DNA from: Archivesica marissinica
Taxonomy: Eukaryota; Mollusca; Bivalvia; Venerida; Vesicomyidae
Direction: 5' to 3'
NCBI GenBank assembly: GCA_014843695.1
Contig: CM026387.1
Coordinates: forward strand, 69,475,920 to 69,539,919
DNA: 64,000 nucleotides
Part shown: one piece after another, positions 13,601 to 28,600 of the stretch
Layout of the letters: each line of letters begins with the position of its first letter
Numbering within the stretch: the first letter of the stretch is position 1
The notes under the pieces: generated by a model
The model's database searches: none
Told to the model about the DNA's origin: nothing
Seen by the model: only the letters and a program-made list of their open reading frames with translations
Program-made: the position numbers and the translations under genes

Positions 13601-16600
13601 CAACAAACAAAAAATGAATGCAACTTGGATGGAAGTTGCTGTCTACGTAATGTGTCTGTGCTGTAGGAATATAAAACCATACACCACTCTCTCTCCTCTT
13701 CTCTCTCTCTCTCTCTCTCTCTCTGCTGTATAAACAGTTGCATGAAGTTGCTTGGAAACTTTTGTTTCTAATGTACTTCATGTAAAATTGTGTTTGTAAT
13801 GGTAAAACAGTGGTTGATTCCTGTAGCTCAATCATGATGAAAATGGTAAAAAAAAGCAGTCATACTCCTTTGTATATTGGTTGTTAGTGTATAAGATGCA
13901 GCTAAAAAAACATGCAGAGAAATTCTAGAGAAAAAGCTATTTCATATATAAAGCACACCTTACTTTAGAAAATTACCAATATGAATTGAAAAACAGGATA
14001 TTACTGGTGTGTTCGTGATTCGTAAGCATTAGGAAAACGTGACATTTGGAATATAAGACCACTACATAATCATGTTTGACATACATGTGTTAATAGGTTA
14101 TGAATAAATTAAAGTGCTTAATTTTAAATGTCGACACCTACTCAAACTTATCATTCTTAGCGTCGACACCTATTCAAACTTCTCATTCTTAGCGTCGACA
14201 CCTACTCAAACTTCTCATTCTTAGCGTTGACACCTACTCAAACTTCTCATTCTTAGCGTCGACACCTACTCAAACTTCTCATTCTTAGCATTGACACCTA
14301 CTCAAACTTCTCATTCTTAGCGTTGACACCTACTCAAACTTCTCGTTCGTAGCGTCGACACCTACTCAAACTTCTCATTCTTAGCGGTGACACCTACTCA
14401 AACTTCTCATTCTTAGCGTGGACACCGACTCAAACTTCTCGTTCTTAGCGTGGACACCGACTCAAACTTCTCATTCTTAGCGTGGACACCTACTCAAACT
14501 TCTCGTTCTTAGCGTTGACACCTACTCAAACTTCTCGTTCTTAGCGTTGACACCTACTCAAACTTCTCATTCTTAGCATCGACACCTACTCAAACTTCTC
14601 ATTCTTAGTGTCGACACCTACTCATTCTTAGCGTCGACACCTATTCAAACTTCTCATTCTTAGTGTCGACACCTATCAAACCCACACGACACCTACTCAA
14701 ACTTCTCATTCTTAGTGTCGACACCTATTCAAACTTCTCATTCTTAGTGTCGACACCTATTCAAACTTCTCATTCTTAGCACCTACTCTCAGTATTTTTA
14801 TGATTAACCGCACATATGGAAAACATCAAAGTCGGTAACTGGTTGTTTGCTAAAGGTGTTTATTGTGACAGTCAATAATTGTCTTTAGACCTCAAATCAC
14901 CTGCCTCATCGCTGTAGAATATTGTTCTTCGGTGTAAATATTATTTTTAACTTGAGTAATTTTCCAAGCTTATGTAGGTGTCTAGACTCACTCGGCGAAA
15001 TTCAAAAAACATAAGGAGCCGTACATGTTTTAGAGAAACGTTATGAGAGATTCATTTCCCTTTGCGCTATATGCAATTTGTCTGTTGTAGAGTCCTTGGA
15101 TAGATGCGATCACGTTCTAATCTGAATTATACTGTTCTGTAGACTTTTGAACATGATTTTGGATGGAACAAATCTGCATCTTATATATATTTCTGTTGCC
15201 ATGTGAAAATGGGCACTCGCAAAAAAAAATTCAGAAGAATTAAAGAAAATGTTTATATTAGACTAATATTACACATTTCTCTTACCTCAAACATTCTTTC
15301 CAAAGCATGTCTTATGTATGTCGTTAAACAAGTTACAACTTTCTCAATTGGTATCATAGTGAATTGAAAATGTTCAAGATTTGTTTTTGAGACATTGTGG
15401 TATAGACCTGATACCTCAACTTCATGTTTGTTAATTATGTGAGGGTGCCCCTTTGCGCGTGTTGACGGCCATATAAGTAATGATTGTAGGTGTTTGGCGT
15501 ATATAATTCCATAGCCGGGAGCAAAATCCAACTCCCACTAACAATAAAATATGGGGTAGCTGTATTCTAATTGTAATGAAATAAGATATTATGTTCGTAG
15601 CAGACCAAATGGTTGGAAAAATTCAAGCTACGAATCCCATTGTTTTGGAGCATGTTACTGGAAACAAATGCCAACAACTTTAGGCCTTATAGATTAACCG
15701 TTAGATGGAAGTGTGACAGATTAACCGTTAGATGGAAGTGTGACATCAAATGATGTAGTGCAGACCTGAGAAATAAGAAATTATGTATCTCAGTTTGATT
15801 ACAAACATTGTACTATTTATTTAATGTCAAATGTGTTGGTGTTACAGCCAGTTTGCGGAGAAATGTTATTATTTGCATAGAAACACACTGCTCGGCTTAC
15901 CACGTCTACACACTGCTCGGCTCACCATGTCTACACACTGCTCGGCTTACCATGTCTACACACTGCACGGCTTACCATGTCTACACACACTGCTCGGCTT
16001 ACCATGTCTACACACTGCTCGGCTTACCATGTCTACACACTGCTCGGCTTACCATGTCTACACACACTGCTCGGCTTACCATGTCTACACACACTGCTCG
16101 GCTTACCATGTCTACACACACTGCTCGGCTTACCATGTCTACACACACTGCTCGGCTTACCATGGTACACACACTGCTCGGCTTACCATGTCTACACACT
16201 GCTCGGCTTACCATGTCTACACACACTGCTCGGCTTACCATGTCTACACACACTGCTCGGCTTACCATGTCTACACACACTGCTCGGCTTACCATGTCTA
16301 TACACTGCTTGGCTTACCATGTCTACACACTGCTCGGCTTACCATGTCTACACACACTGCTCGGCTTACCATGTCTACACACACTGCTCGGCTTACCATG
16401 TCTACACACACTGCTCGGCTTACCATGTCTACACCACTGCTCGGCTTACCATGTCTACACACACTGCTCGGCTTACCATGTCTACACACACTGCTCGGCT
16501 TACCATGTCTACACACACTGCTCGGCTTACCATGTTTACACACACTGCTCGGCTTACCATGTCTACACATTGCTCGGCTTACCATGTCTACACACATTGC

Positions 16601-19600
16601 TCGGCTTACCATGTCTACACACACTGCTCGGCTTACCATGTCTACACACACTGCTCGGCTTACCATCGTCACAGCCACATTCTCAAATAATATTTATATT
16701 AGCATGTACTGTAATACACATGGGTCAACAAATACAGAGCTGCGACTGACTAGCTTATCTTGTTCGTGCTCCAAGATAATTGAAAAAATTAGTTGTGTCC
16801 ATAGTTGATTATATTGCAAAGAAATTGTTGTGTCCGTGGTTGATTATGTTACAGACAATGGAAGTGACAGTAATTAATCAATGTGTTGCGATTCCCTCAG
16901 TTTTACCAGATTGGTTAGGGCCCCTGGTGTTTCCCTGCTCCAGAGCATTCCTCAGGAGCATTGTATTTGTCTGGAAATCTCCGTCATAGATGTTGTATTT
17001 CTGTCGGGGAACGTTAGAGTGAAGGGATATCTGATTGATAGCTCTTCTGCTGCCTTTCCAGATAGTTTAGATATTGTAGGCGGGGAAATGTCTTATTTTG
17101 TATAATTCACTGCTATTGTCTAAATAGGGTGAATACATTGACCCGCTTTAAAAAAAAAAAATCAATATTTTACAACCATTGCGAAACCAGCTTATACATG
17201 TATTCATCATTATCCTTGGCGTAGATGAAACCAGCTTATACATGTATTCATCATTATCCTTGGCATAGATGAAACCAGCTTATACATGTATTCATCATTA
17301 TCCTTGGCATAGATGAAACCAGCTTATACATGTATTCATCATTATCCTTGGCATAGATGAAACCAGCTTATACATGTATTCATCATTATCCTTGGCGTAG
17401 ATGAAACCAGCTTATACATGTATTCATCATTATCCTTGGCGTAGATGAAACCAGCTTATACATGTATTCATCATTATCCTTGGCGTAGATGAAACCAGCT
17501 TATACATGTATTCATCATTATCCTTGGCATAGATGAAACCAGCTTATACATGTATTCATCATTATCCTTGGCGTAGATGAAAGCTTATATGTGGTCCTTT
17601 ATGTGGGAGGAAACTGGAGACACCTGTCCGATTTATCGACCACCATACCATCTCACATACTGCGCGCCGGTTGCTATAGTATCAAGTGAGTCTAGCCACT
17701 CCGCTCATCGGACATGTCACTTACTACCCACACACGATAAACTTCCATTCATTTAAATGGAACAGATATAGAGCACAAATTCGGTTGGCATTCACTCCTT
17801 ACTGTGGGGATCAAACATGCAGCTGTGAGGAGTAGAGTTAACCCGACGGTTGGCATTCACTCCTTACTGTGGGGATCAAACCATACATTTACCGTAACAA
17901 CCCTAATAATGCACTGTAACAGCCCTTATAATGAACCGTAAGAGCCCTGATAATTCAGTAAGAGCCCTGATAACTTACCAGTCACCGATGATGTTATAAG
18001 GCATTGAGAACACTGCTAATGCAGCGTTTGATCTATTATGGATATTGCATATACACATTTTATGTCCAAATTACCAAGGATTATTGAGTCTCGCCAGACT
18101 GTACACGTCACGAGAATTGCTTTATTTTGGTTTTTTATGTGGACACATAGAGTGATCTTTCTCCTGAACTGCAATAAATTGTTGTTCAATTCATGCTGTA
18201 AGGCACGAGACAAGTTAATATGTTTAACCCATTCAATACCAAGTAACTGAAGTGGACTGGTCCATGATATATATATAGACCAATAAATTAATAAGAAAAT
18301 TACATTTGGACAAGTTCATTTATCAAAATGGGTAATTTTACTAAAAATAGTAATATTACTGGCAAAAGTGTAGAAGATGAGACGGCTTGTCAAGAGCCGG
18401 CTCCGGCTCATCTGGATGTACACTTTTTGTAAGCCTATTTAGAGGTATGTAGTGAAAGGGTTTAGCGTAACTATATGTCTTGGGCTAATTCTGCTCATTT
18501 TCTTCCAACCGTCCAAGCATAAGCTTGAGTATAGAACATTACCATTCGAATAGACCAGTGATTCAGTTGTTTTGATGAGGATAAATGAATAATATATATC
18601 CGTATGTATGTGGGCAGATTCCCTTGAATTCCAAACAAGGCATCTACCCTGCTAATTGGTGTTCCCACCTCTATTGTTATACTTTACATAGAGAATCGAA
18701 TTTCTGCCAACAATTGCGATTGAATGAAAACGTATATAAATATTAAAACGCTATATTTCTCATGTATCTTATATCATGTTATTACAGGGTTGTAGTTCGC
18801 CGTTGGTGTGCAAGTTTGCCGACACACAGAAAGAAAAAGAACAGAAAAAGTTACAGCAGATGAATGCTAACTTATTGGCCTCGTTTGGTGGCGGGACTCA
18901 AGGAGGTGGCGGGGGAATGAATATAGGGCCACAGTACATAGCGGTAACCATCATTTACACATAAATACACGCTCAACTATGTTTGACATGTGAAAACAAC
19001 AGCTAGGGCCTGATGGTTTATAAGCAGGGCTACATATATTTTCAAGATGAATTCAGTCTGACCGATATAATATTGGGGATAAAACATGTTCAGGGAGCCT
19101 CCATGGTCGAGTGGTTACGGTCGTTTAGTTTAAATCACTTGCCTCTCACCGCTGTAGGATCAAATCTCACAGGGGGTGTCAAATTATTTCAGGTGAGGAT
19201 GCTGTCTAGCTGCCTTGTGGTAGGTCGGTGGTTCTACCTGGGTGCCCGCTCGTGCCTGCAATACTGCTCAGAGAAGCACCTAGGGTCTTCCTCCACCACT
19301 AAGCAGAGGTGTAAATAACTCAGTTAGCAGAGGTGTAAATAACTCGGTTAGCAGAGGTGTAAATAACTCGGTTAGCAGAGGTGTAAATAACTCGGTTAGC
19401 AGAGGTGTAAATAACTCGGTTAGCAGAGGTGTAAATAACTCGGTTAGCAGAGGTGTAAATAATTCGGTTAGCAGAGGTGTAAATAACTTGGTTAGCAGAG
19501 GTGTAAATAACTCGGTTAGCAGAAGTGTAAATAACTTGGTTAGCAGAGGTGTAAATAACTCGGTTAGCAGAGGTGTACATAACTTGGTTAGCAGAGGTGT

Positions 19601-22600
19601 AAATAACTCGGTTAGCAGAGGTGTAAATAACTCGGTTAGCAGAGGTGTAAATAACTTGGTTAGCAGAGGTGTAAATAACTTGGTTAGCAGAGGTGTAAAT
19701 AACTCGGGTTAGCAGAGGTGTAAATAACTCGGTTAGCAGAGGTGTAAATAACTCGGTTAGCAGAAGTGTAAATAACTCAGTTAGCAGAGGTGTAAATAAC
19801 TCGGTTAGCAGAGGTGTAAATAACTCGGTTAGCAGAGGTGTAAATAACTCGGTTAGCAGAGGTGTAAATAACTCGGTTAGCAGAGGTGTAAATAACTCGG
19901 TTAGCAGAGGTGTAAATAACTCGGTTAGCAGAGGTGTAAATAACTCTGTTAGCAGAGGTGTAAATAACTCGGTTAGCAGGGGTGTAAATAACTCGTTTAG
20001 CAGGGGTGTAAATAACTTGGTTAGCAGATGTGTAAATAACTCGGTTAGCAGAGGTGTAAATAACTTGGTTAGCAGAAGTGTAAATAACTTGGTTAGCAGA
20101 AGTGTAAATAACTCGGTTAGCAGAGTTGTAAATAACTTGGTTAGTTCTTTCAAGTATACTTAAGGACAAAAGTTTTGCACAGGTATTTTTTTTACATTGG
20201 CAATTAAAGTCAGTTACAAAATATGTAAATATGGTACTGTTTCTTATTGACTTTAATTGCTGATATAAAAAATATCCGTTCACATCTTCTGTCCTTAAGT
20301 ATATGTTTTGACTATATTACCAGTTGAAAAATTTATAATATTATTGGAATTTGGCTGATTATATTACCAGTTGACTATATTACCAGTTGAACAATTTATA
20401 ATATTATTGGAAATTTGACATGACTATATTACTATAATTATTAGAGGTAGTATAACTAAATGTAACAATGTGACTATACCTGCAGTATCTTCTCCCTTAC
20501 AGTTATTACAACAAGCAATGGCAACCGGGAACCTGGGCATGTTTGCAAATGTTGGTAATTTAGGTAAGAAACTATTTATATTGCTTTGTTGACGTTACAT
20601 AGACGCGGCATATACAGCAATATTACTAGCATTTCATCGATCACAGCAGGTTGTGCGATTCACACAAACTGCTGGGGCATCGTTGTGTACAAGTAAAACA
20701 AATATTGCAATCCATGTATTTCTTATACTTGCAACAATCTGTGAAGTTGCACAGTTACATTGCACTTGCTGTATTTAGTTATTCAGGATCACTACCAGAT
20801 GAGTATTAGTTTCGATGTTGTCTCCTTCAGTCAAGGAACTATCTATAGATGCTGCATGGCCAGGGCTATCTGCCATAGCTCACTTGTTCATTTCTTACAG
20901 TTTATAGAGTTTTTGTGTTCATACCCTCAGGGATTTCGGTTAGTTTGGTGTACCGTGTTAGACATCACTCTCCATGGTTAGTTTGGTGTACCGTGTTAGA
21001 CTTCACTCTCCATGGTTAGTTTGGTGTACCATGTTAGACTTCACTCTCCATGGTTAGTTTGGTGTACCGTGTTAGACTTCACTCCCCATGGCTAGTTTGG
21101 TGTACCGTGTTAGACTTCACTCTCCATGGCTAGTTTGGTGTACCGTGTTAGACTTCACTCTCCATGGCTAGTTTGGTGTACCGTGTTAGACTTCATTCTC
21201 CATGGCTAGTTTGGTGTACCGTGTTAGACTTCGCTCTCCATGGTTAGTTTGGTGTACCGTGTTAGACTTCATTCTCCATGGCTAGTTTGGTGTACCGTGT
21301 TAGACTTCACTCTCCATGGTTAGTTTGGTGTACCGTGTTAGACTTCACTCTCCATGGCTAGTTTGGTGTACCGTGTTAGACTTCACTCTCCATGGTTAGT
21401 TTGGTGTACCGTGTTAGACTTCACTCTCCATGGTTAGTTTGGTGTACCGTGTTAGACTTCACTCTCCATGGTTAGTTTGGTGTACCGTGTTAGACTTCAC
21501 TCTCCATGGTTAGTTTGGTGTACCGTGTTAGACTTCACTCTCCATGGCTAGTTTGGTGTACCGTGTTAGACTTCACTCTCCATGGTTAGTTTGGTGTACC
21601 GTGTTAGACTTCACTCTCCATGGCTAGTTTGGTGTACCGTGTTAGACTTCACTCTCCATGGTTAGTTTGGTGTACCCTGTTAGACTTCACTCTCCATGGT
21701 TAGTTTGGTGTACCGTGTTAAGACTTCACTCTCCATGGTTAGTTTGGTGTACCGTGTTAGACTTCACTCTCCATGGTTAGTTTGGTGTACCATGTTAGAC
21801 TTCACTCTCCATGGTTAGTTTGGTGTACCGTGTTAGACTTCACTCTCCATGGTTAGTTTGGTGTACCGTGTTAGACTTCACTCTCCATGGTTAGTTTGGT
21901 GTACCGTGTTAGACTTCACTCTCCATGGTTAGTTTGGTGTACCGTGTTAGACTTCACTCTCCATGGTTAGTTTGGTGTACCGTGTTAGACTTCACTCTCC
22001 ATGGTTAGTTTGGTGTACCGTGTTAGACTTCACTCTCCATGGTTAGTTTGGTGTACCGTGTTGGACTTCACTCTCCATGGTTAGTTTGGTGTACCGTGTT
22101 AGACTTCACTCTCCATGGTTAGTTTGGTGTATTGTGTTAGACTTCACTCTCCATGGTTAGTTTGGTGTACCGTGTTAGACTTCACTCTCCATGGTTAGTT
22201 TGGTGTACCGTGTTAGACTTCACTCTCCATGGTTAGTTTGGTGTACCGTGTTAGACTTCACTCTCCATGGCTAGTTTCCTGATTGGGGATGTTAAATGCT
22301 TGTATAAACACCCTGTACAGATTTATATCAACTTTATAGCTATACTTTGCTGCATGGAGTACTGCCTCTGGTATTCATTTGGTAGTGAAAATGATGACAA
22401 TAATGTGTTTTATGGACTATTACTCCGAGTTTGAGCCATGTTGTTCTCGTTTCTCCAATGTTTGGGAATTGAAGGGTGCATAAATGATCATGCATGCGTT
22501 CTTTTCTTTCTGAGGCATGCATTGACAAGACACGGAATTGTTTGGAAAGTTGCACTTAAATCTGCCCTTGTTGCTTCCCTTTTACCATATCCATACCAAG

Positions 22601-25600
22601 TGTTTGTGGAGTCTCCGTGGTGTAATGGATATGGTGTACGCCTTGTACTTGTAGTGGAGAGGTTGCGAGTGTGAACCGGCCTGGTTGTGTTCATAGGCAA
22701 GACGCTTAAAGCCCCTCTCCCCCATGGCGATGGATTCCAGCAGGAATGGGGTCTCTCTCTCCTCTCCTCTTCTCCTCTCTCCTCTCTCTCCCCCAACTGA
22801 AGTACGTTCCCATGAAGCACATTCCCCCAACTGAAGTACGTTCCCATGAAGCACATTCCCCCAACTGAAGTACGTTCCCATGAAGCACATTCCTCCAACT
22901 GAAATACGTTCCCATGAAGCACATTCCCCCAACTGAAGTAAGTTCTCATGAAGCACATTCCGCCAACTGAAGTAAGTTCTCATGATGCACATTCCCCCAA
23001 CTGAAGTAAGTTCTCATGATGCACATTCCCCCAACTGAAATACGTTCCCATGAAGCACATTCCGCCAACTGAAGTAAGTTCTCATGAAGCACATTCCCCC
23101 AACTGAAGTAAGTTCTCATGAAGCACATTCCGCCAACTGAAGTAAGTTCTCATGAAGCACATTCCCCCAACTGAAGTAAGTTCTCATGATGCACATTCCC
23201 CCAACTGAAGTAAGTTCCCATGAAGCACATTCCCCCAACTGAGGTAAGTTCTCATGAAGCACATTCCCCCAACTGAAGTAAGTTCTCATGAAGCACATTC
23301 CCCCAACTGAGGTAAGTTCTCATGAAGCACATTCCCCCAACTGAGGTAAGTTCTCATGAAGCACATTCCCCCAACTGAAGTAAGTTCTCATGAAGCACAT
23401 TCCCCCAACTGAAGTAAGTTCTCATGAACTGCAGTGTACCAGTGTGGCTAAGCACATGGTGCAGTATTAGGGGGGAGGGTGAATTCACCAGTGTTCAACC
23501 ATCCAAACAAGCATTTATTCCGGAAACTGGACTGTAAACAGAAACTTGCCAGTAAACAGAAACTGGACTAACAGAAACTGGACTGTAAATAGAAACTGGA
23601 CTGTATAAACAGAAACTGGACTGTAAATAGAAACTAGACTGCAAATAGAAACTGGACTGGAAACAGAAACTGGACTGTAAGCAGAAACTAGACTGCAAAT
23701 AGAAACTGGACTGGAAACAGAAACTGGACTGTGCATGGGTAGTCAGTCTCTTGTGCACACATTTTGTTTTAAAATTAACAACTTTAATTTGTTTCTCCAC
23801 TAAGCATGACCTATTAATATCACATCCACCCACATACCCCGTCTACCTAGTAGTTGAAATGGTAGTCGATGGAGAATGTGAGATGTAGACAACTTGAATC
23901 CTATGTCTCCCAGATATCCAGAGGTGTTCCTGTAATTTGTGTAAATTGAACTGTATAAAATGCATAATGTGTTGCTGCTAAATGTGAATTTGTTCAGTGT
24001 TTATAGATGAGTGTTTAAGATAGCATTAACTGTGAATACGAGGGGCAATTTACTTTATCACTAATGTGCAGTTTCACTGAACGCAACATACACCATGATG
24101 TTGACCTCGTTCAGTAGACTTGTGTTTTGTGTGGTGGTGGTTGGGGGGGACAGACAATAGGTTCAGTAGACTTGTGTTTCGGGTCACGGAGGGGTGGGTG
24201 TGGAGAAAGGGGGGCGAAGGCAACAGTCAATCGGGAACTTTGCTGGTGTAAGAGCAAAATTCCAATATTTGATATTAATTTCAGTTCGTATTTAACCCTC
24301 CACCCATAGAGGCTCAGACATGAGTTTACCTACATACATAGGGCTGCAGACAACTGAACATTTCCACCATAGAAGTTACTGCGAAATATTAGTGGTTGTT
24401 TTATGCATTGTACAATGATGTTTTCTGTTTCCTACGAAATCGGTAGTGATAGCGCGCGATATAACTTGTACTGTGCTGATGTGCCATTCAACCAATACTC
24501 ACTCACGGTAATGGTATCGAGAGGCACTTCTATTGGGGGGAAGGGTTTATAGATAGATCTATGGAGGGGGAAAGGGTTTATAGATACATCTATGGAGGGT
24601 GAAGGGTTTATAGATACATCTATGGAGGGCAAGGGTTTATAGATACATCTATGGAGGGCAAGGGTTTATAGATACATCTATGGGGGGAAGGGTTTATAGA
24701 TACACCTATGGAGGGAAGGGTTTATATATAGATCTATGGAGGGGAAGGGTTTATAGACACATCTATGGGAGGGGAAGGGTTTATAGATACATCTATGGAG
24801 GGCAAGGGTTTATAGATACATCTATGGAGGGGAAGGGCTTATAGATACATCTATGGAGGGGAAGGCCTTATAGATACATCTATGGAGGGGAAGGCCTTAT
24901 AGATACATCTATGGAGGGCAAGGGTTTATAGATACATCTATGGGAGGCAAGGGTTTATAGATACATCTATGGAGGGGAAGGGTTTATAGATACATCTATG
25001 GAGGGGAAGGGTTTATAGATACATCTATGGAGGGGAAGGGTTTATAGATACATTATGGGGGGCAAGGGTTTATAGATACATTATGGGGGGCAAGGGTTTA
25101 TAGATACATTATGGGGGGCAAGGGTTTATAGATACATCTATGGGGGGCAAGGGTTTATAGATACATCTATGGAGGGGAAGGGTTTATAGATACATCTATG
25201 GGGGGCAAGGGTTTATATATACATCTATGGAGGGGAAGGGTTTATAGATACATCTATGGAGGGCAAGGGTTTATAGATACATTATGGGGGGCAAGGGTTT
25301 ATAGATACATCTATGGAGGGCAAGGGTTTATAGATATATCTATGGGGGGGAAGGGCTTATAGATACATCTATGGAGGGGAAGGGCTTATAGATACATCTA
25401 TGGAGGGCAAGGGTTTATAGATACATCTATGGAGGGCAAGGGCTTATAGATACATCTATGGAGGGGAAGGGTTTATAGATACATCTATGGAGGGCAAGGG
25501 CTTATAGATACATCTATGGAGGGGAAGGGTTTATAGATACATCTATGGAGGGCAAGGGTTTATAGATACATTATGGGGGGCAAGGGTTTATAGATACATC

Positions 25601-28600
25601 TATGGAGGGCAAGGGCTTATAGATACATCTATGGAGGGGAAGGGTTTATAGATACATCTATGGAGGGCAAGGGTTTATAGATACATCTATGGGAGGGGAA
25701 GGGTTTATAGATACATCTATGGGAGGGCAAGGGTTTATAGATACATCTATGGAGGGGAAGGGTTTATAGATACATCTATGGGAGGGGAAGGGTTTATAGA
25801 TACATCTATGGAGGGGAAGGGTTTATAGATACATCTATGGAGGGCAAGGGTTTATAGATACATCTATGGAGGGGAAGGGTTTATAGATACATCTATGGAG
25901 GGGAAGGGTTTATAGATACATCTATGGAGGGGAAGGGTTTATAGATACATCTATGGAGGGGAAGGGCTTATAGATACATCTATGGAGGGGAAGGGTTTAT
26001 AGATACATCTATGGAGGGCAAGGGTTTATAGATACATCTATGGAGGGGAAGGGTTTATAGATACATCTATGGAGGGGAAGGGTTTATAGATACATCTATG
26101 GAGGGGAAGGGCTTATAGATACATCTATGGAGGGGAAGGGTTTATAGATACATTATGGGGGGCAAGGGTTTATAGATACATCTATGGAGGGGAAGGGCTT
26201 ATAGATACATCTATGGAGGGGAAGGGTTTATAGATACATCTATGGAGGGGAAGGGTTTATAGATACATCTATGGGGGGAAGGGTTATAGATACATCTATG
26301 GAGGGAAGGGCTTATAGATACATCTATGGAGGGGAGGGTTTATAGATACATCTATGGAGGGCAAGGGCTTATAGATACATCTATGGGAGGGCAAGGGTTT
26401 ATAGATACATCTATGAGGGGAAGGGTTTATAGATACATCTATGGGGGGCAAGGGTTTATAGATACATCTATGGAGGGAAGGGTTATAGATACATCTATGG
26501 GGGGGAAGGGTTTATAGATACATCTATGGGGGGCAAGGGTTTATAGATACATATATGGGAGGGCAAGGGTTTATAGATACATCTATGGGGGGAAGGGCTT
26601 ATAGATACATCTATGGAGGGGAAGGGCTTATAGATACATCTATGGATTATAGATACACTATGGAGGGGAAGGTTATAGATAATCTATGGGGGGAAGGGTT
26701 ATAGATACACCTATGGAGGGGAAGGGTTTATAGATACATCTATGGAGGGGAAGGGTTTATAGATACATCTATGGAGGGGAAGGGTTTATAGATACATCTA
26801 TGGAGGGGAAGGGTTTATAGATACATCTATGGAGGGGAAGGGTTTATAGATACATCTATGGAGGGCAAGGGTTTATAGATACATCTATGGGAGGGGAAGG
26901 GTTTATAGATACATCTATGGAGGGGAAGGGTTATAGATACACCTATGGAGGGGAAGGGTTTATAGATATCTATGGGGGGAAGGGCTTATAGATACACCTA
27001 TGGAGGGGAAGGGTTTATAGATACATCTATGGAGGGGAAGGGTTTATAGATACATCTATGGAGGGGAAGGGTTTATAGATACACCTATGGAGGGGAAGGG
27101 TTTATAGATACATCTATGGAGGGGAAGGTTTATAGATACACAAAAATGGAGGGGAAGGGTTTATAGATACATCTATGGAGGGGAAGGGTTTATAGATACA
27201 TCTATGGGAGGGCAAGGGTTTATAGATACATCTATGGAGGGGAAGGGTTTATAGATACATCTATGGAGGGGAAGGGTTTATAGATACATCTATGGAGGGG
27301 AAGGGTTTATAGATACATCTATGGAGGGGAAGGGTTTATAGATACATCTATGGAGGGCAAGGGTTTATAGATACATTATGGGGGGCAAGGGTTTATAGAT
27401 ACATCTATGGAGGGCAAGGNNNNNNNNNNNNNNNNNNNNNNNNNNNNNNNNNNNNNNNNNNNNNNNNNNNNNNNNNNNNNNNNNNNNNNNNNNNNNNNNN
27501 NNNNNNNNNNNNNNNNNNNNNNNNNNNNNNNNNNNNNNNNNNNNNNNNNNNNNNNNNNNNNNNNNNNNNNNNNNNNNNNNNNNNNNNNNNNNNNNNNNNN
27601 NNNNNNNNNNNNNNNNNNNNNNNNNNNNNNNNNNNNNNNNNNNNNNNNNNNNNNNNNNNNNNNNNNNNNNNNNNNNNNNNNNNNNNNNNNNNNNNNNNNN
27701 NNNNNNNNNNNNNNNNNNNNNNNNNNNNNNNNNNNNNNNNNNNNNNNNNNNNNNNNNNNNNNNNNNNNNNNNNNNNNNNNNNNNNNNNNNNNNNNNNNNN
27801 NNNNNNNNNNNNNNNNNNNNNNNNNNNNNNNNNNNNNNNNNNNNNNNNNNNNNNNNNNNNNNNNNNNNNNNNNNNNNNNNNNNNNNNNNNNNNNNNNNNN
27901 NNNNNNNNNNNNNNNNNNNNNNNNNNNNNNNNNNNNNNNNNNNNNNNNNNNNNNNNNNNNNNNNNNNNNNNNNNNNNNNNNNNNNNNNNNNNNNNNNNNN
28001 NNNNNNNNNNNNNNNNNNNNNNNNNNNNNNNNNNNNNNNNNNNNNNNNNNNNNNNNNNNNNNNNNNNNNNNNNNNNNNNNNNNNNNNNNNNNNNNNNNNN
28101 NNNNNNNNNNNNNNNNNNNNNNNNNNNNNNNNNNNNNNNNNNNNNNNNNNNNNNNNNNNNNNNNNNNNNNNNNNNNNNNNNNNNNNNNNNNNNNNNNNNN
28201 NNNNNNNNNNNNNNNNNNNNNNNNNNNNNNNNNNNNNNNNNNNNNNNNNNNNNNNNNNNNNNNNNNNNNNNNNNNNNNNNNNNNNNNNNNNNNNNNNNNN
28301 NNNNNNNNNNNNNNNNNNNNNNNNNNNNNNNNNNNNNNNNNNNNNNNNNNNNNNNNNNNNNNNNNNNNNNNNNNNNNNNNNNNNNNNNNNNNNNNNNNNN
28401 NNNNNNNNNNNNNNNNNNNGAGGGGAAGGGTTTATAGATATATCTATGGGGGGAAGGGCTTATAGATACACCTATGGAGGGGAAGGGTTTATAGATACAT
28501 CTATGGAGGGGAAGGGTTTATAGATACATCTATGGAGGGGAAGGGTTTATAGATACACCTATGGAGGGGAAGGGTTTATAGATACATCTATGGAGGGGAA

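Noticed and set aside
27407..28465. 352-codon frame mostly of unknown residues
   Set aside because: It crosses 1,000 N bases; meaningless.
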